64,000 bases of DNA, from the NCBI RefSeq assembly GCF_019823105.1, contig NZ_CP081959.1, positions 1-64,000 on the forward strand, given 5' to 3'. The stretch's first letter is position 1. The number at the start of each line of letters is the position of its first letter. The notes beneath the pieces were generated by a model that saw only the letters and a list, made by a program, of their open reading frames with translations, ran no database searches and was not told the DNA's origin. The position numbers and the translations under genes were made by a program. This document shows, piece by piece, positions 1 to 7,963 of this stretch. Source of the stretch: Halobaculum magnesiiphilum. GTDB taxonomy: Archaea > Halobacteriota > Halobacteria > Halobacteriales > Haloferacaceae.

Positions 1-78
1 GTGAGACGATCTCGTCTGTCCCACCCAGCTTTTGCACTGAGTCTCGCTGTTCAAGTCAGGGTGGTCGTTCAACAGCTG

Positions 79-403
79 CAGATTACGTATAATTCGTAAT
101 TTACGAAATCTACGAAATAGACGTCTGACACAGATTTATGTGTAATCTCCGTGAATTACGAGATATGCCACCACTGATGTGGAGCGGAAAACGAAGGAAG
201 AGCCCGTTAGTCTCGCAAGAAAGACCTATTCAATTCAGAAGCCGTGATCGTAATGTGCGCAAATTACGTCTAATTCGCGATGGTCGTGATTCTCGTGACT
301 TTCGTCAATTTCGTACAATGCGTGATTTACGCAATTTGCAGAGCTACCACACAATACGGAATATACGTAAATCACGGAATGCACGGACTATGTGTACCCC
401 ACG
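79..403. repeat. Degenerate 9-bp tandem array upstream of parA (putative centromere/parS)
   Basis: Two blocks (79-123 plus 143-160, then 242-403) are made of 9-bp units ending in CG, consensus about TAATTTACG. CG falls at 86, 95, 104, 113 and 122, then at 150 and 159, then every 9 bp from 249 to 330 and again at 357, 366, 375, 384 and 402; the gaps hold CA or TG in the same phase. The periodicity also produces a spurious 101-codon reading frame rich in LRxxR, which I do not call a gene. Position directly before a ParA gene suggests a centromere or autoregulatory site. The first 78 bases hold nothing I recognise. Confidence 0.7.
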
Positions 404-432
404 AGCTAGCACATCAATCAACGGTGATCGAG

Positions 433-1242
433 ATGGCGAATAGGCTCACAGTTGCGATGCAGAAGGGGGGCGTTGGGAAATCAACCACCACAATCAACGT
501 CTGTGGAGCGCTCGCATACGCAGAAGCGCTCGCCGATGAGAACGATGTCCTGCTCGTCGACGCTGATCCACAGGGGTTCGCCACAATCACACTCGGGTTC
601 CGAGATTATTACGTGAGCGGTGACGCCGTCTCGTTGTACGACCTCATGCTCGATTTCGAGCGGTTTAGTGAGGTTAATGACATTATACAGTCACACGAGG
701 AGTTCGATGTCCTTCCTGCTCACGGGAGTAATTTCAAGCTCGAACGTGAACTCTGGTCGGCAAACCGGTCGCTCGAACGACTCGATATGATCCTTGATGA
801 GGTCGAAAGCGATTACGATTACATGCTAATCGATTCACCACCGAATCTTGGACCACTCGCCGACGGAGCACTTCTCGCGGCAGAAAACGTTCTCTTTGTC
901 TCGCGAGCGGATTCGATCGCAACCTTCTCAATGAATCTCCTCACCCAGGAGATTACCCAGCTCGAACGAGAATTCCAGCGCGATATCGGCATCGTCGGCG
1001 CTGTCGTGAACGCAGTGACGAGAAACAAAATCAGCGATGACCGCCTCGACTGGTTTTTGGATAACCTCGGCGAAGAGAACGTCTTCATCGTCCCAGAGAC
1101 CGTCGCCATCGAAGGGGCGTTCAACCAAGGACATTCAGTATACGAATTCGAGCCATCGAACCGCCACCGCAATCAGAAGGCCGAGGAAGTACGGGAGATC
1201 TACGACCGTCTCGCCGATCACGTGGAGGGACACTATGCCTGA
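433..1242 (+). CDS. parA: ParA/Soj-family partition ATPase
   Basis: Protein of 269 residues beginning MANRLTVAMQKGGVGKST. The deviant Walker A motif KGGVGKST lies at residues 11-18, followed by the family motifs LLVDADPQG and LIDSPPNLGPL. ParA ATPases bind DNA non-specifically and move plasmid copies apart with a centromere-binding partner. I chose ATG 433 because a Shine-Dalgarno-like GGTGATC ends 3 nt upstream and because the deviant Walker motif normally lies close to the N-terminus; an upstream in-frame extension to 280 runs through the 9-bp array. The stop overlaps the next gene, so the pair is an operon. Partition of this replicon is the likely role. Confidence 0.9.
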   Translation: MANRLTVAMQKGGVGKSTTTINVCGALAYAEALADENDVLLVDADPQGFATITLGFRDYYVSGDAVSLYDLMLDFERFSEVNDIIQSHEEFDVLPAHGSNFKLERELWSANRSLERLDMILDEVESDYDYMLIDSPPNLGPLADGALLAAENVLFVSRADSIATFSMNLLTQEITQLEREFQRDIGIVGAVVNAVTRNKISDDRLDWFLDNLGEENVFIVPETVAIEGAFNQGHSVYEFEPSNRHRNQKAEEVREIYDRLADHVEGHYA

Positions 1243-1705
1243 AGAGGACGACGACGCCCTTGGACAGATGCTCGGGGATCGAATCAAGGGGACCAAGGGT
1301 GACACAGCGGATGAAGAGCGAGACACAGAGGATCTCAGCAATGAGGTTGAAACGGAATCTGCCTCGGGTAGTGATACCAGCGGAGCATCGTCCCCAGACA
1401 ATGCGGAATCTACGCAAATTACGCAATCTACAGAAGAGTCTTCTGAGGATGACGAAACTGGGAACGGGACAGAGTCAGAGACGGAAGAAGGCACCGTCCG
1501 GTCTCGCTCCCCGTTCCCGCTGTACGTGACTCCCGACTTGAAAGAGACTGTGCAGAATCGCTTCGAGAAGTTCAATGCTCAGCGGACACTGAACGATGAG
1601 GCTCAAGTCGAGAAACACAAGCACTTCATGGAGGGCTTGTTACGCGCTGGACTCGATCATCCTGAACTAGAAGAGTACGTCCTTGACGAATTCAAAGACG
1701 ACTGA
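1235..1705 (+). CDS. Probable ParA partner / centromere-binding protein
   Basis: Acidic 156-residue protein starting at an ATG inside the end of parA (8-nt overlap), so translation is coupled. Residues 1-20 form a short N-terminal segment, residues about 25-95 are a low-complexity Glu/Ser/Asp/Thr linker, and residues about 95-156 form a predicted helical domain beginning RSPFPLYVTPDLKE. By position it should be the DNA-binding adaptor of ParA; the C-terminal domain could be ribbon-helix-helix-like, but I cannot confirm the fold. Unusually, its own coding sequence contains four 9-bp units of the upstream array (1397-1432), which encode part of the linker. Confidence 0.65.
   Translation: MPEEDDDALGQMLGDRIKGTKGDTADEERDTEDLSNEVETESASGSDTSGASSPDNAESTQITQSTEESSEDDETGNGTESETEEGTVRSRSPFPLYVTPDLKETVQNRFEKFNAQRTLNDEAQVEKHKHFMEGLLRAGLDHPELEEYVLDEFKDD
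1397..1432. repeat. In-gene copy of the 9-bp array
   Basis: Four phased units with CG at 1404, 1413 and 1422 and CA at 1431. The unit CAAATTACG at 1415-1423 is identical to the one at 260-268. It lies inside the partner gene, so a protein that binds the upstream array could bind here as well. Confidence 0.65.
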
Positions 1706-1792
1706 ACACTAACTCGCTGGCTCACAGACCGAGTTTTTCTCTGATACGACTCAATCCCTTCTTCGGACCGATACATGGCCAGAGGTACGTAA

Positions 1793-2224
1793 TCAGAGCG
1801 AACGAGAATCAGACGCAACCACACTGGCGAACGCGACGTTCTGTTGCACCTGCTCGATCTCCACGGTCGGCTGCTGGCCGGGTTGGGTATCGGGGACGAT
1901 CACGACGTAGCCACGGTCGACTTTCGCGATCCCGTCACCCTGGTCACCGACAGTTTCGATTGTCACCTCGCGTACTTCACCCTCCTCAACAGGCGGCTCA
2001 GGAGATTCACGCTGACGGTCAGACTGGGCACGATCTGCGGACGCGGACTCGTGCTCATCCTGCTCCGACGTGGGTGCGTCGAAGACAGCGATCCGATACG
2101 TTTCTCCGAGAGAGACAGCGTCATAGCTGAGTTCCCCGGACGGAACCTCGAGAACGTATGTCCCGTCCCGCTCGTGAACAGTCGCGCTGAAAACAGAGCG
2201 AAGCGAGTCCGGAATTTCGACCAT
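1793..2224 (-). CDS. TRAM-domain protein
   Basis: 143 residues. The C-terminal part (about residues 78-140) has the TRAM pattern GEVREVTIETVGDQGDGIAK ... GYVVIVPDTQPG, a small beta-barrel that binds RNA; the N-terminal part (YVLEVPSGELSYDAVSLGETYRIAVF) is a haloarchaeal extension. Stand-alone TRAM proteins are common in haloarchaea and are thought to act as RNA chaperones. A TATA-like AGTTAAGTTT lies about 30 nt upstream on the minus strand, consistent with a leaderless transcript. It is separated from the partition operon by an 87-nt convergent gap. Confidence 0.8.
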   Translation of the reverse strand: MVEIPDSLRSVFSATVHERDGTYVLEVPSGELSYDAVSLGETYRIAVFDAPTSEQDEHESASADRAQSDRQRESPEPPVEEGEVREVTIETVGDQGDGIAKVDRGYVVIVPDTQPGQQPTVEIEQVQQNVAFASVVASDSRSL

Positions 2225-2566
2225 TCGATAGTCTATACCCGGCTAGTAGAAAACTTAACTCCACGGATACGGCATGAGACAGTGACCTCCTGTACTGTCG
2301 GTTGTTCAGTCCACCATCTCGGGGTCAAGCCCCGTACATCCGCCTCGGACCGCCTGTGAAGCCACCGTTCTACCACTATTGAACCGTGAAATAATGCGGT
2401 CTTGTTCGTACAGCCACATGGGAGCTACAAGCATCGCGTCGAAAGAAATTAACCAACACATCGACTCATCAGACAGTCTGTTGGTTAACGCCGTGAAATA
2501 CGGTGGTCTCAAAAAGAATTCGAGAGGGTAACTGGATCACCGATCGACAGAGAATCCGACGACAGC
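2225..2566. other. Intergenic region holding inverted repeat A1
   Basis: About 340 bases without a convincing gene. It holds the promoter of the TRAM gene at its left end and the family-A inverted repeat at 2449-2488. A short minus-strand open frame (2306-2512) runs through it, but it shows no recognisable protein and crosses the inverted repeat, so I do not call it. Confidence 0.5.
2449..2488. repeat. Inverted repeat A1 (TTAACCAACA / TGTTGGTTAA)
   Basis: Perfect 10-bp arms separated by 20 bases. First of seven family-A copies in the window. It lies about 80 nt after the stop of the minus-strand HTH gene. Confidence 0.8.
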
Positions 2567-2959
2567 CTACGAATAGGCGTCGTTGAACTCCCGTTCACGG
2601 CGCATCAGCTCTTCGACACCGTGCTCGAGAATACCCCGCCCCATTGCCGTCGGCCGATAGTACGTGTAAAAGCCCTGGCTGTCAGCGGTCCGTCGCTGGC
2701 GCTTGTCGACAAGCCCGACGTCGACCAGTTCGTCGAGATGATAGTGGAAATTGTGGGATTCGACATCGACCGCAGCCTTGAGATCGGCAGCACTCAGTTC
2801 GTCGTTGGCGACGAGCGTGCGGAGGATCCGGAACCGCGTCGGGTGGCCGATCGCCTGTTGCATCGCGAGGTACTCCTCGAGCGTCAGCCCGCTCTCTTCG
2901 GGAAGCGGCGGGTCCGGCTGACGAACCTCCTCTGTTGACTGGCGATCGGTTTCGGACAT
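2567..2959 (-). CDS. ArsR-like winged-helix transcriptional regulator
   Basis: 130 residues. After an acidic, proline-containing N-terminus comes a winged helix: AIGHPTRFRILRTLVANDELSAADLKAAV with the recognition-helix region ESHNFHYHLDELVDVGLV, then a wing and a C-terminal helix. This is the ArsR/DUF7342-type HTH layout of haloarchaea, acting as a DNA-binding repressor or activator. No metal-binding cysteines are present, so metal sensing is not indicated. It is divergent from the gene at 3072 and may control it across the 112-nt shared upstream region. Confidence 0.8.
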   Translation of the reverse strand: MSETDRQSTEEVRQPDPPLPEESGLTLEEYLAMQQAIGHPTRFRILRTLVANDELSAADLKAAVDVESHNFHYHLDELVDVGLVDKRQRRTADSQGFYTYYRPTAMGRGILEHGVEELMRREREFNDAYS

Positions 2960-3038
2960 TTGGGGGCGCCTCAGGTCTTACGTTGGGACGCCACGTACTT
3001 AGTCGTTCTCGACTAGAATATTCCTGAGAACACCGATA

Positions 3039-3046
3039 TTTATATA
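3039..3046 (+). promoter_or_regulatory. TATA box of the 3072 gene
   Basis: TTTATATA centred about 29 nt before the ATG at 3072, as expected for a leaderless haloarchaeal transcript. Confidence 0.6.
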
Positions 3047-3071
3047 CTACCGTTCCGAATCGACGAGTCGA

Positions 3072-3740
3072 ATGCGGCAACGGATTATCGATGATCTCCC
3101 CCGTGCCGCCGGTGATTCAGATGCGCTCGCTCCAGTCCGGCGGGAACAGTTTCTCGTCTATTTGATGGGCCCATATCGGACATTCGACGTCGACGCGCTG
3201 CTGCCGGCGGACGCCGATGTCGAAACCGATGCCCCGTCATTTGCGACGTGGGACGAGACCAGCGGCGAGTACGCCGAAGACGAGGTCTTACGGCTCCTGC
3301 AGGAAACGCGGGACTGCCTCCGCGACCGCGGATTTAATGCTTTTCTCGCAATCGACGTCGGGATTCCGCTCGACGAGATGGATGCCGCCACACAGAGTAT
3401 CGCCTTTGCGCAAGCGAGTAATGCAACGATCTTCATCGCTCCACAGGTCGGCGACAACCTCGGTGTCGGGATCGAGATCGGGAGCGTCCTTGAAGATCTT
3501 CTGTCGACAGCTGGAATGCAGGGGCCAGCGGCCGATGCAACGCCACCAAAGCGTACGCGACGGGTCATGGTCGCGACCGAACCATCGGTTCGAAGTGCGA
3601 TGCTTGGCGCCGTCCACGCGCGCTGGGACGCCAGTGTCCGAACGTTCACCGACGCCGCGGACTGTTGTCGGCTCTGCGCACAGTTCTGCACCCACATTCA
3701 GAACGAGGAACTCTATGGCTCGCTCGACCGTCTGGACTGA
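3072..3740 (+). CDS. Hypothetical protein with a nucleoside-deoxyribosyltransferase/TIR-like core
   Basis: 222 residues. A core begins QFLVYLMGPYRTFD and continues with a segment around FNAFLAIDVGIPLDEMDAAT and SNATIFIAPQVGDNLGVGIE, which resembles the Rossmann-like fold of nucleoside 2-deoxyribosyltransferases and TIR-like proteins (MGP near the first strand, a late acidic GxGIEIG segment). I recall haloarchaeal homologues only as a domain of unknown function. The C-terminus has a cysteine cluster (CCRLCAQFC). A TATA box 29 nt upstream supports this start. The role could be nucleotide or NAD processing, but that is inference from fold resemblance only. Confidence 0.55.
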   Translation: MRQRIIDDLPRAAGDSDALAPVRREQFLVYLMGPYRTFDVDALLPADADVETDAPSFATWDETSGEYAEDEVLRLLQETRDCLRDRGFNAFLAIDVGIPLDEMDAATQSIAFAQASNATIFIAPQVGDNLGVGIEIGSVLEDLLSTAGMQGPAADATPPKRTRRVMVATEPSVRSAMLGAVHARWDASVRTFTDAADCCRLCAQFCTHIQNEELYGSLDRLD

Positions 3741-3808
3741 TCGGCCTCGCGGTCACCCCGGGAAGACCTCTTCGCCGGAGCTGCTGCGAGAGTCACCCGA
3801 GAGCGATC

Positions 3809-4771
3809 TCATTGTACCTCGGAACCAGTTCGAAAGCTCGTGAGTTCGTCGATTCGATCTTCCAAGTCTTCGATCTCGCTGCGGAGGACATCTGCCTCCT
3901 CGCTTTCAGTGGCCGCGAGTCGGTCCTTCAATCCCTGCAATCGCGTCTCTTTCACGTCCTCGTTGACGTCGGCTTTCCTGACGTACGCCCGCTCGTCGAT
4001 ATCGTAAACGTCCTGCTCGTGGAGGTCAGTCACGTCAAGTGCGTCTTCGACCTTGTCCGGGTCGACGCCGAGGACACGATCCTGATCGATACCGGCGTCC
4101 TCCAACGCAGCGAGGACCTCTGTGTCGTCCTTCAGTGACTTCGACCGGCGCGAAGTTCGTTGGACGGAGCCGTACTGGGCATGAACTGGCTGGTCGTGAT
4201 GGACTCGATCAAGGAGGGTATCGGCGATGTCTTTCCGAAGGTTGTTCGCGCCACGTTGCACGTCCGAGAGTAGCGTGTAAAGATCGATGAGTGTCTCCGT
4301 ATCCAGGGTGTCCATGCTGGTCGGATCGTGGCGTTCTAATTCATCGATCAACAGGAGTGCATCAGCATAGACGCCGACATCCGGCTCAGTTCTATCGTCA
4401 GTCTCGGTAGGGGCCTCACCAATCACCTGGGTGGCAGTCGGGGCGTCCGTTTCAACGAGAATCCCAGCGTCTTCGTCAATCTCGAATTGCGGATGAAGCG
4501 TTAGCACGGCAGCATAGGGTTCGGCATCCGGGGGAAGCCGGTCAAGCTCAAAGCCGCCGCCCGCATCCTGGACTCGGCGATAGAGCGTTTCGAACTGGTC
4601 GCGCTGGAGCGGCTGAGATTCATCCGAGTCCAGAATTTCGATGATGACGCGGTATTCCTGTGTGTCGGTAATACGAAACTGGGTGTGAGAAAGCGGTGTG
4701 ATGAGAGTGGCCTCCGGAGAACGCTCCTCGGCCGCTTCGAGGAGCGTGTGCCAGTTCTCACTGAACGACAT
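3809..4771 (-). CDS. Hypothetical acidic protein
   Basis: 320 residues, family not recognised. The N-terminal half (residues 1-100) looks like a small alpha/beta domain (TPLSHTQFRITDTQEYRVII, FELDRLPPDAEPYAAVLTL). The middle (about 135-205) is helical (ALLLIDELERHDPTSMD ...). The C-terminus (about 280-315) is predicted coiled coil (RLQGLKDRLAATESEEADVL). No membrane segments or catalytic motif are visible. It converges on the 3072 gene across 68 nt and stands alone on its strand. Base composition matches the neighbours. Confidence 0.7.
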   Translation of the reverse strand: MSFSENWHTLLEAAEERSPEATLITPLSHTQFRITDTQEYRVIIEILDSDESQPLQRDQFETLYRRVQDAGGGFELDRLPPDAEPYAAVLTLHPQFEIDEDAGILVETDAPTATQVIGEAPTETDDRTEPDVGVYADALLLIDELERHDPTSMDTLDTETLIDLYTLLSDVQRGANNLRKDIADTLLDRVHHDQPVHAQYGSVQRTSRRSKSLKDDTEVLAALEDAGIDQDRVLGVDPDKVEDALDVTDLHEQDVYDIDERAYVRKADVNEDVKETRLQGLKDRLAATESEEADVLRSEIEDLEDRIDELTSFRTGSEVQ

Positions 4772-4998
4772 ACCGATACTCTCGCTGCTGAGAGCTTAAA
4801 ATCCCCAGTTCGTCCAGATTGCAGGGTGGACAGAGCTGTCGGCAGAAGCTCGTCATACTGGCGTACATCCCGATAGTGTTCCACTCGCCGCAATCAGCCC
4901 TATCATACCGTCAATACGCGTGACCGTGCATCAGCACGGGTGAACGGTCAAAGTCACGCCGTCGGCGCATACTTGTACGAACGGATGGTAAATCGGCT

Positions 4999-5331
4999 AT
5001 GACGGATGAGGATGTGCCGGTTCAGCATTGCACGGTGGACGAGCCGGTGGATCTCCCGACAGCACTCGAGAGGGCCGCAATCGAGTATCTAGACGTCGAC
5101 GACCAGCGGACGATCGTGATCTATCAGCAGGCGATTCTGATGGTTATCGCCAGTGAGGGACGGGCAACGGCAGCGCGGGAATTTGTAGTCGAACTCTGGG
5201 AAGAGCCACCGGACGGCCTTCCTCGCGACCCAGATGATCTCGTCACAGCGTTCCTCGATGAACTACTGGCACCAACCGATGCAGTTCGCACTGGGTTCGA
5301 AGGACAACAAGATCCCGAAGACAATGACTGA
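4999..5331 (+). CDS. Hypothetical small acidic protein
   Basis: 110 residues, no family recognised; mostly helical (PTALERAAIEYLDVDDQRTI, AILMVIASEGRATAAREFVV). The stop codon overlaps the ATG of the next gene (ATGACTGA), so the two are translationally coupled and probably work together. The upstream gap (4772-4998) carries no gene. Confidence 0.65.
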   Translation: MTDEDVPVQHCTVDEPVDLPTALERAAIEYLDVDDQRTIVIYQQAILMVIASEGRATAAREFVVELWEEPPDGLPRDPDDLVTAFLDELLAPTDAVRTGFEGQQDPEDND

Positions 5332-6115
5332 GACAGCCACCACAGACCGTTTCGTCATTGAGGTGAGCCGTGTCGGGACCGTCGATCATATCGTCGATCT
5401 GGAAGCCGACCCAGCAAGCGGGCCGTCGTATTCATTTCGACGGGAGTTATCGGGCGAGAAGCTGTGTAATCGAAGCACGCGCTCACCCGCAAGCGAGCAC
5501 ATCGACCTACAGGACTACGCCGACTGGAAAGCGTTCGATAAAACTGCCTTTGAGGGTGATGCACCCGACGAGGTGTGTTCGTATTGCTGGAACGAGGTAG
5601 TAGAGAGAATTGAGAGAGTAGAACAACACGCGAGCGGGGACATAGGCGAACGCATCGGAACAGTCGGGTATCGCTTGCGGTGGAAGCAGAAGGGCCGGGC
5701 CCGCGAAGAGTGGTACGACATCGTCGTCCGACCCAAGACGACGATGGCAGAACTCGACGCACTTGTCTGCCGGTTCACGACGCTCGATGATCTCCATCTT
5801 CGCATGTACGGACTCGAAGACGAGTACCTCGACTCAACACTCAATGTCATCCCGGACCAGCAGTTTACCGAGGTCAGAGACCCATCATACACGAACGCAA
5901 GCGAGGTAACGATTGCTGACGTCGCCGACAGTGCGACACTCTGGGACGGCGACAGACTCAGCATGGTCTCCGATTTCGGGACGCCCTCACACTATTACTG
6001 CATCGTCAAGGAGGTGTACGATCCAGGGAAGATCGAGAAACTCCTCGAAAAACGTGACCTGATCGTAGCGACCGAGACAGCCGCGATTATCGACGAGAAA
6101 CGACCCGAACAATAG
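5324..6115 (+). CDS. pRiA4b ORF-3-like domain protein
   Basis: 263 residues. From about residue 110 the pattern VGYRLRWKQKGRAREEWYDI ... TTMAELDALVCRFTTLDDLHLRMYGL ... VTIADVADSATLWDGDRLSM with VSDFGTPSHYYCIVKEV resembles the plasmid pRiA4b ORF-3 family, a ubiquitin-like beta-grasp domain of unknown function often carried by plasmids and transposons; the match is divergent. The N-terminal part has a CNRSTRSPASEHIDL segment and CSYCW. ATG 5324 overlaps the previous stop, which decides the start against the longer frame from 5234. Confidence 0.6.
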   Translation: MTETATTDRFVIEVSRVGTVDHIVDLEADPASGPSYSFRRELSGEKLCNRSTRSPASEHIDLQDYADWKAFDKTAFEGDAPDEVCSYCWNEVVERIERVEQHASGDIGERIGTVGYRLRWKQKGRAREEWYDIVVRPKTTMAELDALVCRFTTLDDLHLRMYGLEDEYLDSTLNVIPDQQFTEVRDPSYTNASEVTIADVADSATLWDGDRLSMVSDFGTPSHYYCIVKEVYDPGKIEKLLEKRDLIVATETAAIIDEKRPEQ

Positions 6116-6171
6116 TCATGAGCAGACGGTTGCCCCGCTCTTTTTCACCACACTTCTCGAACACGCAGCCA

Positions 6172-7263
6172 ATGGCCGACTGCCCGTACTGCGAGCAATC
6201 CTTCGCGGACGAATCCGATATCCGCAAACATCTCTATGAAGCCCACGAGTACGACGAACTGGGGCGGATCGACACCAAGCGGGTTGACCAGTACATCGAC
6301 GACCACGACCTCGAAGAAAGCGACGACGATACCACCCGTGCCCAGCAAGACGCGGACGAAGCGGTACACATGTCCCGGGGGACCGACCGCCATTCGGATG
6401 AGCGGTGGGAGTTGCATGACGTACAAGCACTATCGACGGAGGAAATTCGGGACAAGCTTGCCGAGCACGGTATCGATACGACTGAGGAGTCGTTCCGTGA
6501 CCGTGCGGCCGAGGTTGACTCCGCGATGACCCTCGCCGACCAGTGGGAAACCGACCATGACGACGACGCGTCGGGGTACGATCGAGATTTCATCTGGATG
6601 GCAGCTGAAGTCCTCTGGAGCCGGTGGGCACCCGATCTCCCCTATCAGGAGCAGATCTACGACCTGGTACAGGAAGGGCGAGAACTCCGGGAGCAGGGGG
6701 ACGACGCCGAAGCTTGCCAGCGGTGGCTGACTGCCTGGGAGACCATTATCGCCGTCACGCCGGACGACATCACGACACTCGAGGCCGCTGACGATCACCT
6801 CCCGAATGTGCTCTCGCTCGAACCATTCCTGCGGTCGGTCGACAACGACCTTGCCACCCTGGCAGCGGACGATCCGACCTATCACGAGCGACGCCTCGAA
6901 TTCTGTCGGGAGGTCTGTACCCAGTTTCCGGATGCACCTGACGAGCTACTCCTTGATTTCCGCCACTTCATCGCTGACTCGCTGACAGAGCTAGGACGAC
7001 TGGACGAGGGCAGAAACGAGTTCGAGACGCTCATTCGAGACTATCCCGAAGATCCCTGGGCGTACAAGAAACTCGCGGATAGCTACTGGCAGGATGAAGC
7101 TGACGAGCCAACAGTCGAAGAGTTGGAACGCGCCGCTAAACTGTACCAGCAGGCCCTAGACGCCGAAGGTTCCCTCGAACAGCCATCATCCGTCACTGAC
7201 CGGATCGACGAACTCGAACGCCGATTGGCTAACATGGACACGTCCCAGGAACAAGAAGAATAG
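6172..7263 (+). CDS. C2H2 zinc-finger protein with helical repeats
   Basis: 363 residues. Residues 3-25 form a C2H2 finger, CPYCEQSFADESDIRKHLYE followed by AHE (C-x2-C-x12-H-x4-H). Residues about 60-90 are acidic with a small helical segment (TEEIRDKLAEHGIDTTEESF). The C-terminal half is helical with TPR-like units (YDLVQEGRELREQGDDAEAC, LLDFRHFIADSLTELGRLDE, WAYKKLADSYWQ). I took ATG 6172 because it starts right at the finger; an upstream ATG at 6118 would add 18 residues. It is probably a nucleic-acid-binding adaptor protein. It is the last gene before inverted repeat A2. Confidence 0.7.
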   Translation: MADCPYCEQSFADESDIRKHLYEAHEYDELGRIDTKRVDQYIDDHDLEESDDDTTRAQQDADEAVHMSRGTDRHSDERWELHDVQALSTEEIRDKLAEHGIDTTEESFRDRAAEVDSAMTLADQWETDHDDDASGYDRDFIWMAAEVLWSRWAPDLPYQEQIYDLVQEGRELREQGDDAEACQRWLTAWETIIAVTPDDITTLEAADDHLPNVLSLEPFLRSVDNDLATLAADDPTYHERRLEFCREVCTQFPDAPDELLLDFRHFIADSLTELGRLDEGRNEFETLIRDYPEDPWAYKKLADSYWQDEADEPTVEELERAAKLYQQALDAEGSLEQPSSVTDRIDELERRLANMDTSQEQEE

Positions 7264-7330
7264 AGGTCTCTGTCGACTGATGCACGCCGTGAGCCGTCGA
7301 CGTTCGTCATCAGACAATCCCATCCCCAGC

Positions 7331-7372
7331 TTAACCAACAGTGAACAGATTTGTCGGGCATTCGTTGGTTAA
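7331..7372. repeat. Inverted repeat A2
   Basis: TTAACCAACA and CGTTGGTTAA arms (9 of 10 paired) with a 22-base spacer, 67 nt after the stop of the zinc-finger gene. With A1 it brackets the 2.5-7.3 kb gene block. Confidence 0.8.
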
Positions 7373-7487
7373 CTTCGTCCAGCGACTCGGAGCCGTTCCA
7401 CGGCTAGAATTGAGCGCGTCCTGCATCGGTCGATAAGTGGTTTCGGCCTCCCCGAATATCTTGAAGTCAGGATGCGTATTGGTCAGC

Positions 7488-7844
7488 ATGACGCGGGTCG
7501 AGAAGGACGAGGAGCGGGAAGAGCGCATCAAGATGCGGATCATCGTCGATACTTACAGCCCTGAAGAGCAAGCGTGGGGATGGTACGCGTATCTGGACGA
7601 CACGATGGACTTCCCGTTCGAAGCACGCTGTGTCACCGAGCGAGAGGAGTCACCGCTAGAGGAAGGCGAAACAGTACGCGTAGTTGGGATGTCCCCGACA
7701 GATCCGACTCTCAGCCAGATGTTCGTGACGATAGAGTGGATGGACAGAGAACTTGGCGTGCCACTGGAGCAACTGGAGCCAATCGAAGCCAGTAGTAACA
7801 CGAACCAAGCGATCGCAGACTGGCAGTACTGGCTCGATCGCTGA
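7488..7844 (+). CDS. CcbP-like calcium-binding protein
   Basis: 118 residues. The body RIIVDTYSPEEQAWGWYAYL ... FPFEARCV ... SPLEEGETVRVVGMSP ... MFVTIEWMDRELGVPLEQLE matches my memory of the CcbP family, small acidic calcium-binding proteins first known from cyanobacteria. The length fits the family, with an added charged N-terminus. ATG 7488 was chosen because a TATA-like GAATATCTT lies about 30 nt upstream. It is monocistronic, between inverted repeat A2 and the rad25 gene. Calcium buffering or signalling is family knowledge, not visible in the sequence. Confidence 0.75.
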   Translation: MTRVEKDEEREERIKMRIIVDTYSPEEQAWGWYAYLDDTMDFPFEARCVTEREESPLEEGETVRVVGMSPTDPTLSQMFVTIEWMDRELGVPLEQLEPIEASSNTNQAIADWQYWLDR

Positions 7845-7963
7845 CAACCGTAACTCCGGAACAATAGAATCATCCGAACCCGTAGAAGGACAGACGCACG
7901 CCTCTATGGAACCCGAGAAACCCACATATTGAATCCGGTCGGGGGTCTCTGTCCCAACATCGA

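Noticed and set aside
138-443. 101-codon plus-strand frame before parA, rich in LRxxR repeats
   Set aside because: The repeats result from the 9-bp DNA periodicity; composition and lack of a start signal argue against a protein.
2306-2512. 68-codon minus-strand frame in the intergenic region near A1
   Set aside because: Crosses inverted repeat A1 and has no recognisable domain or start signal.
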